Shown: positions 16,602 to 24,416 of the stretch, piece by piece
Numbering within the stretch: position 1 is the first letter of the stretch
Layout: every line of letters starts with the position of its first letter
Assembly: GCF_002934455.1 (NCBI RefSeq)
Contig: NZ_PTIR01000001.1
Coordinates: forward strand, 62,001 to 126,000
Reading direction: 5' to 3'
Source of the DNA: Trinickia symbiotica
GTDB lineage: Bacteria > Pseudomonadota > Gammaproteobacteria > Burkholderiales > Burkholderiaceae
DNA: 64,000 bases
The notes under the pieces: generated by a model
What the model saw: the letters and a program-made list of their open reading frames with translations, nothing else
Databases searched by the model: none
What the model was told of the DNA's origin: nothing
Program-made: the position numbers and the translations under genes

Positions 16602-17508
16602 GGTACTTGCCGATTTCCACATCTTCGAGCACCGCGAGCGCATCGGGCGAATGAACCGCAAGCGAGCAATAGAGCGAGATCAGATACGACGCGATCGCCT
16701 GGTTGTTGATGCCCATGAAGCGCACCGACAGTCCCGGGCCCTGCTCGCCCGCGACGCCCGGCTGATAAAGGCCCACCACGCCCTGGCGCTTGTCGCCGAC
16801 GCGCAGCAGCAGAATCTTCGTCTTGCCGTCGGCGACGGGTACTTTGTCCGACGGGATCAGCGGGATGCCGCGCCACGTGATGAACTGCGAGCCGAACAAA
16901 TTGACCGTCGGCGGCGGCACGCCACGGCGCGTACATTCGCGGCCGAATGCGGCGATCGCAAGCGGGTGCGTGAGGAAGAATGCCGGTTCTTTCCAGACCT
17001 TCGTCAGCAGCTCATCCAGATCGTCGGGCGTCGGCGCGCCCGTCAGCGGGAAAATGCGCTGGTCGTCAGCAACATTCGCGAGCAAGCCGTAGTCGGGGTT
17101 GTTGATCAGCTGGCTTTCCTGCAATTCCTTGATCGTTTCGATCGTCAGGCGCAGTTGCTCCTTGATCTGGTCATGCGGGCTGCTATAGAGATCCGACACG
17201 CGCGTATGCACGTCGAGCACGGTGCTCACCGCATTGAGGAAGTACTCGCGCGGGTTTTCTTCGTAGGGGACGAAGGTCGTCGGCAGCGTGCCCTCGTCTT
17301 CGCGAGCCGTGCACGCGGCCCGCACGGCCTCCGGGTTCTTCACCTGGTTCAAGCGGTAGATGCCCGCCTCGACCGGTACCCATTGAAGCAAATGAGTCAA
17401 CCAGCGCGGCGTGATCGTCGAAAGCTGAGGTACGGTCTTCGTGGCATTGGCAAGTTGCCGTGCTGCGTTATCGCCGAGCGCGGTCGGGCCGCTCACTATC
17501 GTCGACAT
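16576..17508 (-). CDS. srpI: family 2A encapsulin shell protein (SrpI type)
   Basis: The 310-residue protein is the shell protomer of a family 2A encapsulin nanocompartment, an HK97-fold cage. Recognisable features are the long N-terminal arm (MSTIVSGPTALGDNAARQLANATK), PRWLTHLLQWVPVEAGIYRLN, the helical stretch with QESQLINNPDYGLLANV, PPPTVNLFGSQFITWRG, and GLSVRFMGINNQAIASYL, ending in HEYPDTYR. Length matches known SrpI proteins. It is followed by its desulfurase cargo with a 26-bp overlap. A predicted promoter at 17563-17591 and GGAG about nine bases before the ATG serve it. In cyanobacteria and Acinetobacter, as I recall, homologues respond to sulfur status and store sulfur. Confidence 0.93.
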   Translation of the reverse strand: MSTIVSGPTALGDNAARQLANATKTVPQLSTITPRWLTHLLQWVPVEAGIYRLNQVKNPEAVRAACTAREDEGTLPTTFVPYEENPREYFLNAVSTVLDVHTRVSDLYSSPHDQIKEQLRLTIETIKELQESQLINNPDYGLLANVADDQRIFPLTGAPTPDDLDELLTKVWKEPAFFLTHPLAIAAFGRECTRRGVPPPTVNLFGSQFITWRGIPLIPSDKVPVADGKTKILLLRVGDKRQGVVGLYQPGVAGEQGPGLSVRFMGINNQAIASYLISLYCSLAVHSPDALAVLEDVEIGKYHEYPDTYR

Positions 17509-17562
17509 TCGGTAAGCTCCAGGTCGATAGAAGAAAAACGGGAATGCTTATAACGGCTGAGA

Positions 17563-17591
17563 ATTATCAGGAGCCCGAACGAACCGCTCAA
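17563..17591 (-). promoter_or_regulatory. predicted sigma-70 promoter of the encapsulin gene
   Basis: On the minus strand TTGAGC (17591-17586) is followed after exactly 17 bases by GATAAT (17568-17563). Transcription would start about 45 bases before the srpI ATG. This is the best promoter match I found in the window and would let shell and cargo be made independently of the rhodanese-acetyltransferase-XRE genes upstream. Confidence 0.55.
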
Positions 17592-17600
17592 CATGCTATA

Positions 17601-17638
17601 GCCGTCACCGTCCGGCCGAACCGGCAACGCGTGACGGC
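17601..17638 (-). terminator. stem-loop between the XRE gene and the srpI promoter
   Basis: GCCGTCAC (17601-17608) and GTGACGGC (17631-17638) are exact inverse complements, with a nested CCGG/CCGG pair between them. It lies 53 bases after the XRE stop and directly before the predicted srpI -35 box. It could end the upstream transcript or bind a regulator; there is no T-run. Confidence 0.4.
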
Positions 17639-17690
17639 CCCGCATGCACGCATGCTGGGATACGTCGATTCGAACACGGAGCGCCAGGCT

Positions 17691-17936
17691 TTAACTGTGA
17701 TCGTGGACGGGCAGACTCTCGACGCTTGGCGCGGGCAAGAGCGTCGCCATCGAGACACCGAACGCACGTGCGAGCTTGTCGACGGTCACGATGGAGGCAA
17801 TCGCCATCCCCCGCTCGATTTCGCCGACGTAAGAGCGATTCAGCCCGGCGTGCTCGGCGAGTTCCTCCTGCGACCACCCATGTGCTTCGCGAAGTGCGCG
17901 CACGGCCGCGCCGAAATTGCGGACGAGCGCAGTCAT
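17691..17936 (-). CDS. XRE-family helix-turn-helix regulator in the encapsulin operon
   Basis: This 81-residue protein is essentially a single HTH_3 domain: AVRALREAHGWSQEELAEHAGLNRSYVGEIERG with a following LARAFGVSMATLL. There is no separate ligand domain, only a short tail ending PVHDHS. Its ATG overlaps the TGA of the serine acetyltransferase gene by four bases (ATGA), so the two are translationally coupled, and it lies just before the srpI promoter. It is the natural candidate to control the shell/cargo promoter, possibly through the inverted repeat at 17601-17638. That link is inferred from position. Confidence 0.85.
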   Translation of the reverse strand: MTALVRNFGAAVRALREAHGWSQEELAEHAGLNRSYVGEIERGMAIASIVTVDKLARAFGVSMATLLPAPSVESLPVHDHS

Positions 17937-18961
17937 CCATGCGCTCCTATCGTCAGTCCCACGGCGATCTCAGACGAACGGGCAGACTCATTGCGCAGGC
18001 TGGCCTGCGTGACGTGACTGCCGGGCGCGACGTCGTGCGTGATCCACACGTTGCCGCCGATCGTCGCGCCGCGGCCGATCGTGACGCGGCCGAGTATCGT
18101 CGCGCCCGCATAGACGACCACATCGTCTTCGACGATGGGATGACGCGCGAGCCCCTTTTCGAGGTGACCGTCGGCGTCGCGGGGAAAACGCTTTGCTCCG
18201 AGCGTCACCGCCTGGTAAAGACGCACGCGCTCGCCGATGATCGCCGTCTCGCCGATTACGACGCCTGTGCCGTGATCGATGAAGAAGCCTGCGCCGATCC
18301 GCGCGCCCGGGTGAATGTCGATGCCCGTCTCCGCATGCGCAAGCTCCGCGACGATCCGTGCGAGCAACGGCAGGCCGAGCCGGTACAGCTCGTGCGCGAG
18401 CCGGTGATGGATCATGGCGAGCACGCCCGGGTAGCAAAGCAGGACTTCGTCGACGCTGCCCGCCGCCGGATCGCCGTGATAGGCGGCTATCACATCGGTA
18501 TCGAGGAGCGCGCGAATCTGGGGGAGTCGCTGCGCGAAGGCTTGTACTGCTTTAATGGCGCGAGCGTCGACGACCGAAAGGGAGTCCCCGTGTGGGACGA
18601 CCGAAAGGGAGTCCCCGTGTGGGACGACCCGAAGGAAATCCCCTTGAGGCGCGGCTCCACCATCCCCCGTCTCCCGTCGCGCAACATAGAGCAGCTCCAG
18701 TCTCACCTGCGCGAGCAATGCATGCAACGCGGCGTCGAGCGCATGCGCGACGTAGAAATTCTCGCTGTCCTGACGCAGATCGGTCGGCCCGAGCCGCATC
18801 GGAAACAAGACGCCTTTGAGCGCTGTGATCACTTCCGCAAGGGCATCGCGCGACGGCAAATCGCGTCCGCCCGGTTCAATCGCACGCTTTTGTTCGTCGC
18901 GCCATCGCCGCCTGACCGCCTGCAGCGATCCGAGGATTTCGTCGATATCGAATAGGGCCAC
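17933..18961 (-). CDS. serine O-acetyltransferase (EpsC/SrpH type)
   Basis: The 342-residue enzyme acetylates L-serine from acetyl-CoA, giving O-acetylserine for cysteine synthesis. The N-terminal part is helical (FYVAHALDAALHALLAQVRLELL). The C-terminal part is a left-handed hexapeptide helix with GIDIHPGARIGAGFFIDHGTGVVIGETA and NVWITHDVAPGSHV, typical of EpsC-type SATs. The predicted start is GTG at 18961, with GGAGTGAGG upstream. Residues 105-131 form three 9-residue repeats, PQGDFLRVV then PHGDSLSVV twice, encoded by a 27-bp tandem repeat and inserted between the two halves. Family 2A encapsulin loci commonly include this enzyme; it can supply cysteine for the encapsulated desulfurase. 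Confidence 0.9.
   Translation of the reverse strand: MALFDIDEILGSLQAVRRRWRDEQKRAIEPGGRDLPSRDALAEVITALKGVLFPMRLGPTDLRQDSENFYVAHALDAALHALLAQVRLELLYVARRETGDGGAAPQGDFLRVVPHGDSLSVVPHGDSLSVVDARAIKAVQAFAQRLPQIRALLDTDVIAAYHGDPAAGSVDEVLLCYPGVLAMIHHRLAHELYRLGLPLLARIVAELAHAETGIDIHPGARIGAGFFIDHGTGVVIGETAIIGERVRLYQAVTLGAKRFPRDADGHLEKGLARHPIVEDDVVVYAGATILGRVTIGRGATIGGNVWITHDVAPGSHVTQASLRNESARSSEIAVGLTIGAHG
18569..18649. repeat. 27-bp tandem repeat, three units, inside the SAT gene
   Basis: Units lie at 18569-18595, 18596-18622 and 18623-18649. The first two are identical and begin GACGACCGAAAGGGAG on the plus strand; the third differs at several positions. Because the unit is a multiple of three it preserves the frame, so copy number could change without breaking the protein. 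Confidence 0.9.
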
Positions 18962-19101
18962 CGCCTCACTCCAATTTGTTCATCGCCGGCGAGCGGCCGA
19001 GATAGTTCACGCCTAATGCCGTCCGACCGTCGAGCTACTAATGTGCCGAGCGAGACGGCCCCGCAATACTTATGGGCTGCAATGATCGTCTAGGAGTCCT
19101 C

Positions 19102-19569
19102 CTAGTCCTGCACCCAAGGCAACCCGTGGAAACGCCAGCCGCTTTTGCCGCCGCGATGCTGCGCGTCATCGAGATCGCCTTCGAATCCTTCCAGTACGTT
19201 GAACGCCTGCACAAACCCTGCTTTCGCCGCGGCTTCGGCCGCCAGGGCCGAGCGATTGCCGCTGCGGCAGAGCAACAGCACGGCCGCGTCCTTGCCGGCT
19301 TTCGCTTCGAGCTCGCGCACGAAGCGCGGATTGCGCGTGAGGCTCGTTCCGGTCGCCCAAGGCACGTGTATGCTGCCCGGCACATAGCCAACAAATTTGC
19401 GCTCCTCAGCGGTTCGCACATCGACTAACACCGCGCTGCCTTCGGAAAACAAGGCCCACGCGTCGCGCGGGGCCACGCCGCCGGCATGACCCAACCCTGC
19501 CGCCGCCGCCGATTCACGTGCTGTCTCGAGCACTGCTTGGAGCGGCCGTTCTTCGAGCACTGCTGCCAT
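19102..19569 (-). CDS. rhodanese-like sulfurtransferase of the encapsulin operon
   Basis: A single rhodanese domain fills this 155-residue protein. VAPRDAWALF and VLVDVRTAEERKFVGYVPGSIHVPW lead to the active-site loop LLLCRSGNRSALAA with nucleophile Cys101, which carries persulfide sulfur. The start is firm: AAGGAGG lies five bases before the ATG. No signal peptide is visible, so it acts in the cytoplasm. It is the first gene of the run rhodanese, serine acetyltransferase, XRE, shell, cargo. Rhodaneses are regular neighbours of family 2A encapsulins and could move sulfur from the desulfurase or from stored sulfur to acceptors; the direction is not known. Confidence 0.88.
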   Translation of the reverse strand: MAAVLEERPLQAVLETARESAAAAGLGHAGGVAPRDAWALFSEGSAVLVDVRTAEERKFVGYVPGSIHVPWATGTSLTRNPRFVRELEAKAGKDAAVLLLCRSGNRSALAAEAAAKAGFVQAFNVLEGFEGDLDDAQHRGGKSGWRFHGLPWVQD

Positions 19570-19869
19570 TGCGCCTCCTTTCCGTTCCGCGGCTGATTCG
19601 CCGCAAGCCGTCTATAGCCATCAAGAGGCGATGATGCGCTGCCCGCTCGCGAAGGAGAAACAACGAATTTTCATTTCTAAAGCAGCGATAAGCGATATGC
19701 GAGCCGTGCGGGCGACCCCATCACGGCATGACGGCATCATGGTATCGGTCGCCGGTGCTGTGACTCGTTGCTTGCGCTGATCCGCGATAACAAAAGCGCT
19801 CGATATTGTTTGCGCCGCAACGCGCGTCTTTTTACGATCTCGTGACCTTCACTTCGATCACATTTGCGT
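19570..19869. other. divergent region rhodanese / MetQ-like gene
   Basis: These 300 bp hold the promoters of the encapsulin-associated operon (leftward) and of the methionine-binding protein (rightward). Short AT-rich stretches occur near 19660-19700 and 19785-19830. I found no riboswitch-like architecture and no -35/-10 pair that I would defend. Confidence 0.35.
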
Positions 19870-20697
19870 ATGAAAACAACGAAGACGCTCAAGGCCGCAT
19901 TCCTGTCCCTGCTCCTGACTTGCGGCATCGTGAGCGCGCAATCGGCGCTGGCCGATGGACAAACGGTGCGTGTCGGCATCATGTCGGGCGAAGACGAGGA
20001 CGTATGGCGAGTGGTCGCGGCCAACGCCGCGAAGCACGGAGTCACCGTCAAGCTCACGACATTCTCCGATTACACGCAGCCGAACGAAGCCCTCGCCCAA
20101 CACGATCTCGACGCCAACTCGTTCCAACATAAGCCCTACCTCGACGCGCAGATTGCAGCACGCCACTATGAGATCGTGCCCGTCGGCTTCACCTATGTGC
20201 AACCGATCGGCCTTTACTCGCGCAAGGTGCAATCGGTCACCGCGCTGCCGCAAAACGCGACGATCGCTGTACCGAACGACCCGAGCAACGAAGGCCGCGC
20301 GCTGCTGTTGCTGCAAGCGAACGGACTCATCAAGCTGAAGCCCGATGTCGGCCTGCTGCCGACGGCGCACGATATCGCCGACAATCCGAAGCAGATTCGG
20401 ATCAAGGAACTGGACGCGGGCATCGTCGGCCGCGCGATCGACGACGTGGACGCAGCCGTCGTCAATACTGACTGGGCGATCAAGGCCGGCATCCGGATTC
20501 CGCAGGAACGCATCGCGCAGGAGAAGGTCGAGCGCAATCCTTATAGAAATTTCATCGCGGTCAATGCGAAAGATGCAAAGGCGCCCTGGGTGAAGGCGCT
20601 GGTGGATAGCTATCAGCAACCCAACGTTGCGTCGGCGATCCTGACCGTCTATCGCGGTGCGACACTTCCGGCATGGGAAGGTGCGCCGCAGCACTGA
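19870..20697 (+). CDS. MetQ/NlpA-family methionine-binding protein
   Basis: The 275-residue product starts MKTTKTLKAAF and has a signal peptide ending around QSALADG; no lipobox cysteine is present at the cleavage site, so it may be soluble in the periplasm. The mature sequence follows the NlpA/MetQ family: VRVGIMSGEDEDVWRVV, FSDYTQPNEALAQHDLDANSFQHKPYLD, IGLYSRKV, TIAVPNDPSNEGRALLLL and DAAVVNTDWA. These proteins bind D/L-methionine for the MetNI importer. No metN or metI gene is adjacent. Its place head-to-head with a sulfur-storage locus suggests related control by sulfur supply, which is inference. I see no good ribosome site, so the start is provisional. Confidence 0.85.
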   Translation: MKTTKTLKAAFLSLLLTCGIVSAQSALADGQTVRVGIMSGEDEDVWRVVAANAAKHGVTVKLTTFSDYTQPNEALAQHDLDANSFQHKPYLDAQIAARHYEIVPVGFTYVQPIGLYSRKVQSVTALPQNATIAVPNDPSNEGRALLLLQANGLIKLKPDVGLLPTAHDIADNPKQIRIKELDAGIVGRAIDDVDAAVVNTDWAIKAGIRIPQERIAQEKVERNPYRNFIAVNAKDAKAPWVKALVDSYQQPNVASAILTVYRGATLPAWEGAPQH

Positions 20698-20765
20698 ATC
20701 CGCGCCTCGGACAAGCGGCGGCTATCGTTCAAGTACGAGCGTTGTTGGCTCTTTGATCAACCTCG

Positions 20766-20799
20766 ATCGTCCCCGTCGGGTCTTGCATGCGGGGACGAT
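20766..20799. terminator. 10-bp stem-loop between convergent genes
   Basis: ATCGTCCCCG (20766-20775) pairs perfectly with CGGGGACGAT (20790-20799) around a 14-base loop. It lies in the 138-bp gap where the MetQ-like gene and the zinc-ribbon gene converge, the usual place for a shared terminator, but T-runs are lacking. Confidence 0.45.
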
Positions 20800-20835
20800 A
20801 CCGCCTGGCACGGCGCGCCGCCAACGCCGGATGGC

Positions 20836-21612
20836 TTATGACGCAGTAGATTTGCCAGTCTCCCCCAGCCTCGAAAACAAGGCCTTCGCGGGCAGTTTGC
20901 TTGCAAGTCGGAGTTGCTCCTTATGCAGTTCGCTGAGCGTCGCGTCAATTTCCTCCCGCGTCGGCTTCAACGGTGCGAGCGCCGAGGCGAGCGCCGGCAC
21001 GATCTGTCGCACCATGTAACGCCGCGACGTTGATTTGATCTGCCAGACCACCATGGCGAGACCGAGCGCCATGAAGAAGTAAATGCCGTAATTCGAATCT
21101 TCGGGCTCGATCATGCCGACCGTCACCGATCCAATAATCATTACGACGAACGCAACCAGTATCATCAGAATGTCCCTCCAATTGACACGGCTCGACGCGA
21201 AGTACCGCTCGACCTTGGTCGACAGCGCAATGAATGGATCGCGAATCAATTCCCGGCGCTCTTCCGGTTGCAGAGAAGGCAATGCAGTGCGCACCCGCTC
21301 TTCCAGCGCAAGCCGATCGCGCCAAGCCGATTCCAGGTTCGGGTAAGTCTCGGCCATCAGTTCGGGCAACGCCGCGCGCGCCTTCGCCACGCCGGCATAG
21401 GTGGACAGTTCGCTTTCGACCGGCGTGCTGCAAGTCAGGCAACTCCGGTGGTACCCCACCAATCGGCCCTCGCCCACGGAGATGTTGTACACGTGGCCCG
21501 CTGAGCCGACCCGTTGCAATTTGAACGCACGCGGCTCCCGGCAGATTGGACAAAAGTCCGCCACATAGCCGTGCTTGCGATAGACGAGTTTTCGGCCCCA
21601 GAAAATGAACAT
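20836..21612 (-). CDS. zinc-ribbon membrane protein of unknown function
   Basis: The 258-residue protein starts MFIFWGRKLVYRKHG, with GGGAG just upstream. Two CxxC pairs, CPIC (21-24) and CLTC (58-61), flank a beta-rich stretch (YNISVGEGRLVGYHRS) and form a treble-clef or zinc-ribbon fold. A helical linker follows with LPELMAETYPNLESAW and LQPEERRELI, then two adjacent membrane helices (DILMILVAFVVMIIGSVTVGM and YGIYFFMALGLAMVVW) and a charged, helical C-terminus. The pattern suggests an inner-membrane protein with a cytoplasmic metal-binding head. I do not recognise the family. It is divergent from an M48 peptidase-like gene across 323 bp, a pairing that hints at common use. Confidence 0.6.
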   Translation of the reverse strand: MFIFWGRKLVYRKHGYVADFCPICREPRAFKLQRVGSAGHVYNISVGEGRLVGYHRSCLTCSTPVESELSTYAGVAKARAALPELMAETYPNLESAWRDRLALEERVRTALPSLQPEERRELIRDPFIALSTKVERYFASSRVNWRDILMILVAFVVMIIGSVTVGMIEPEDSNYGIYFFMALGLAMVVWQIKSTSRRYMVRQIVPALASALAPLKPTREEIDATLSELHKEQLRLASKLPAKALFSRLGETGKSTAS

Positions 21613-21935
21613 ATATTCTCCCAGTCGTGCGCAGCGCCCGGCATGCGCCTTTCATTGATATTTCACGTGCTCGTCCGAAACGGAATGGCGGCCTATTCTG
21701 CCGCATCTTTCTTCAATTCGCGACGTTTTGTGGATTCGGCGTTTCCAACATACAACGCGGAGCGCGTCGAGCCCGGCTGTCAATCGACTGTGAATCGGCT
21801 GTTGCAACGGTGCAAATTGACAGATCCCTTAATCCGCGGGCTTCGACAGAATCGATTACTTTTCACATTCAGATGTCATAATCCAGCGCGAGGCAGGCGT
21901 CGCTTCGCCGCCAAGTCTGCAACGAGAAAACAAAG
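21613..21935. other. divergent region zinc-ribbon protein / M48 gene
   Basis: These 323 bp are less GC-rich than their surroundings, particularly 21700-21890, as expected for back-to-back promoters. No coding frame in it is convincing, and I did not identify a specific operator. Confidence 0.35.
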
Positions 21936-24380
21936 ATGACGACCCTATACCCGCCCGGGCCGAGCGATGTGCCGGCCGGATTGACGCGCCCGGCCGCTTC
22001 ATATCAGCGCAATGCATGGTTGGCCGTGACCGGCCTGCTGCTCTTCATCGTGCTTTATTTCGCGCTGACCGCTTGGTTTGCCTTTGCCGGCCTGAGGGGC
22101 GCGTTGCGGTTGGCGTTGGATGGCGCTTCGGCGAGTCTGCCGGAGTGGCTCCCCTGCGGCGGCAGCCTGTTCCTGGCGGCTTTCCTGGCCAAGGCGCTGT
22201 TCTTCATCCGCAAAGGCGAGCACGCCGATGGCGTCGAGCTGACGCGCAAAGAGCAGCCGCGCCTCATCGCCTTCCTCGAGCAGATTGCCGATGATGCCGG
22301 TGCCCCCCGCCCGCATAAGGTGTTCGTCAGTGCCCGCGTCAACGCGGCCGTGTTCTACGACTTGTCGCTGCTCAACCTCATCCGGCCCTCGCAGAAGAAC
22401 CTGGAGATCGGGCTCGGGCTGGTCAACCTGCTCAACCTGAGCGAATTCAAGGCGGTGTGCGCGCATGAGTTCGGGCATTTTGCGCAGCGCTCGATGGCAC
22501 TGGGCCGTTGGGTCTATACCGCCCAGCAGATCGCGGCCCATATCGTCGCCAAGCGCGATCTGCTCGATCGCTTCCTGCGCCGTCTGTCGAATCTCGATGT
22601 CCGCATCTCCTGGATCGGCTGGCTGCTCAGCCTCGTCGTGTGGGCGTTGCGAGCCATTGTCGACACGACGTTCCGCCTGGTGATCATCGCTCAGCGTGCG
22701 CTGTCGCGTGAAATGGAAATGCAAGCCGACCTCGTGGCCGTGTCGCTGACCGGCAGCAACGCGTTGGTACACGCGCTGCACCGGCTGCAAATCGCGGACG
22801 ATGCCTGGGACCGGACGTTGGGTTTCGTGCGCAGCGAACTCGGCAATCAGCGCCCGCCGCGCGATGTGTTCATCGTGCATCAGGCTATGGCCGACCGACT
22901 CAATCGCATCTATAACGACCCGGCGTACGGTCAACGCCCGCGCGTTCCGGTCGAGGGGGCCGCTGCCTTTCGCGTGTTCAATCGGGAGCTCGCGCAGCCG
23001 CCCCGCATGTGGGCCACGCACCCGCAAAACCATGAGCGCGAGGAAAACGCAAAACGGACCTATCTGGCCGCGCCGGCCGACGAGCGCAGCGCATGGGCGT
23101 TATTCGACAATGCCGAGGAGCTGCGTGAGCGGATGACCGCCAAGCTGACCGGAAACACCGAGCACGCCGCGGTCGAGCCGGAAGTTTCTCTGAAGCAGTT
23201 GGACGAGCAGTTCACGCAGGAACACCTCAAGCCGCAGTATCGGGGCATTTACCTGGCGTTTCCCGCGACCCGACAAGCGCGCTCGGCAGACGCGCTGACG
23301 GAAGCGGTGACGTTGGCCGCCCCCCTGCACCTCGACATGCTGTATCCGGCAACCATCAGTCAGGATCTGGAGCGGCTGCGCGCTCTGGAGCGCGAGCATG
23401 CCCTGCTCTCGTCGCTGCGCGACGGGCGGTACGACGCCCCCGACGGGATCATCCGCCACCGGAATCGGGTGGTGCGGCGCGCCGAGCTGCCGGCCGTGAT
23501 CGCCGCGCTGGATGCGGAGCGCGCGGCTGTCCGTGCCGCTCTACAGACCGTCCTGAAGACAGTGCGCAGTGCCCATCTTGCCGCCGCCGGTGCGCTTTGG
23601 CCGCAATGGCGCGACTATCTCAAAGGCCTGTTGAGCGTGCTGCACTATGCCGAGCACACCGAGGCCAACGTGCGCGATGCGCAGGCGTACCTGTCGCTCT
23701 GGAGGCAACGCGCAGCGGCGGGCGGCTCCATCAGCGAGAAAGGCGTGGGACATATCCTGCGCGCGGCCGAATCGTTGCAGCGGGCGTTGGTTCAAGTGTT
23801 TCGGGTGGCCGAAGACGTCGAGCCGGGTGCGCCCGTGTTGGCTGCGCTCGGCATCGAAAGCTGGTCTGCCGCATTGGGCCGCTTCGGCCTCAATGACCCT
23901 GTACGCGGCAACATCAACGACTGGCTGCGCGTGGTCGACGGCTGGGTTCACCATGCGGCGGGCCGCCTGTCCGCGCTGCGACGCGCCACGCTGGACGAAC
24001 TGCTGCGCTCCGAGGCGATCGTTGCCGCAGCCCATGCCGCCCCGGGCACAGTACCGCCGGACGCCCCGCAGCCCGCACCGTCCGCGCCAGCAACCTTTGA
24101 CACGCTGGTCGTCGGTACCGAACGCATCGCTCGCGTGGAGAAGCCGACGTTCTCGGAACGCTTCCGCTCCGCCAACGGCTTGCTCCCCGGCTTCGCGCGC
24201 GCCGTCGTCGCGCTCGGAATCGTTGGCTCCATGATGGTATTCGGCTGGACGCAGGGTCGCGTAACGATGTTGCACCACAACGGGTTGGCCCGCGATTCGT
24301 CGACGGCGATAGACGGACAGCGTATCGAGGTGCGATCCGGCGGCTCGACCCACTTGAGCTCGCAGGGCGGCCGAGAATGA
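21936..24380 (+). CDS. large M48-family membrane metallopeptidase-like protein
   Basis: This 814-residue protein begins with a cytoplasmic segment and two membrane helices (about residues 28-52 and 76-92). The peptidase core has the zinc motif HEFGH (177-181, in VCAHEFGHFAQRS) and a downstream EMEMQADLVAV that supplies the third ligand, as in Ste24/HtpX-type M48 enzymes. Unlike HtpX (about 290 residues), it continues for some 500 more residues of helical sequence and then a further membrane helix near 755-780 (VVALGIVGSMMVFGWTQG) with a short tail. The long extra region has no domain I recognise. It is probably a membrane protease of quality control or envelope processing. Confidence 0.75.
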   Translation: MTTLYPPGPSDVPAGLTRPAASYQRNAWLAVTGLLLFIVLYFALTAWFAFAGLRGALRLALDGASASLPEWLPCGGSLFLAAFLAKALFFIRKGEHADGVELTRKEQPRLIAFLEQIADDAGAPRPHKVFVSARVNAAVFYDLSLLNLIRPSQKNLEIGLGLVNLLNLSEFKAVCAHEFGHFAQRSMALGRWVYTAQQIAAHIVAKRDLLDRFLRRLSNLDVRISWIGWLLSLVVWALRAIVDTTFRLVIIAQRALSREMEMQADLVAVSLTGSNALVHALHRLQIADDAWDRTLGFVRSELGNQRPPRDVFIVHQAMADRLNRIYNDPAYGQRPRVPVEGAAAFRVFNRELAQPPRMWATHPQNHEREENAKRTYLAAPADERSAWALFDNAEELRERMTAKLTGNTEHAAVEPEVSLKQLDEQFTQEHLKPQYRGIYLAFPATRQARSADALTEAVTLAAPLHLDMLYPATISQDLERLRALEREHALLSSLRDGRYDAPDGIIRHRNRVVRRAELPAVIAALDAERAAVRAALQTVLKTVRSAHLAAAGALWPQWRDYLKGLLSVLHYAEHTEANVRDAQAYLSLWRQRAAAGGSISEKGVGHILRAAESLQRALVQVFRVAEDVEPGAPVLAALGIESWSAALGRFGLNDPVRGNINDWLRVVDGWVHHAAGRLSALRRATLDELLRSEAIVAAAHAAPGTVPPDAPQPAPSAPATFDTLVVGTERIARVEKPTFSERFRSANGLLPGFARAVVALGIVGSMMVFGWTQGRVTMLHHNGLARDSSTAIDGQRIEVRSGGSTHLSSQGGRE

Positions 24381-24416
24381 CCCGCGAATGACCTGTTCAC
24401 GGCCTGGCTCGCGGCC

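Noticed and set aside
17601-17638. An intrinsic terminator with certainty between the XRE gene and srpI.
   Set aside because: The stem is good but no T-run follows on the minus strand, so it is reported only as a candidate stem-loop.
18569-18649. The 27-bp repeat as a CRISPR or mobile element.
   Set aside because: The units are directly adjacent without spacers, lie in frame inside a real gene and encode a 9-residue repeat.
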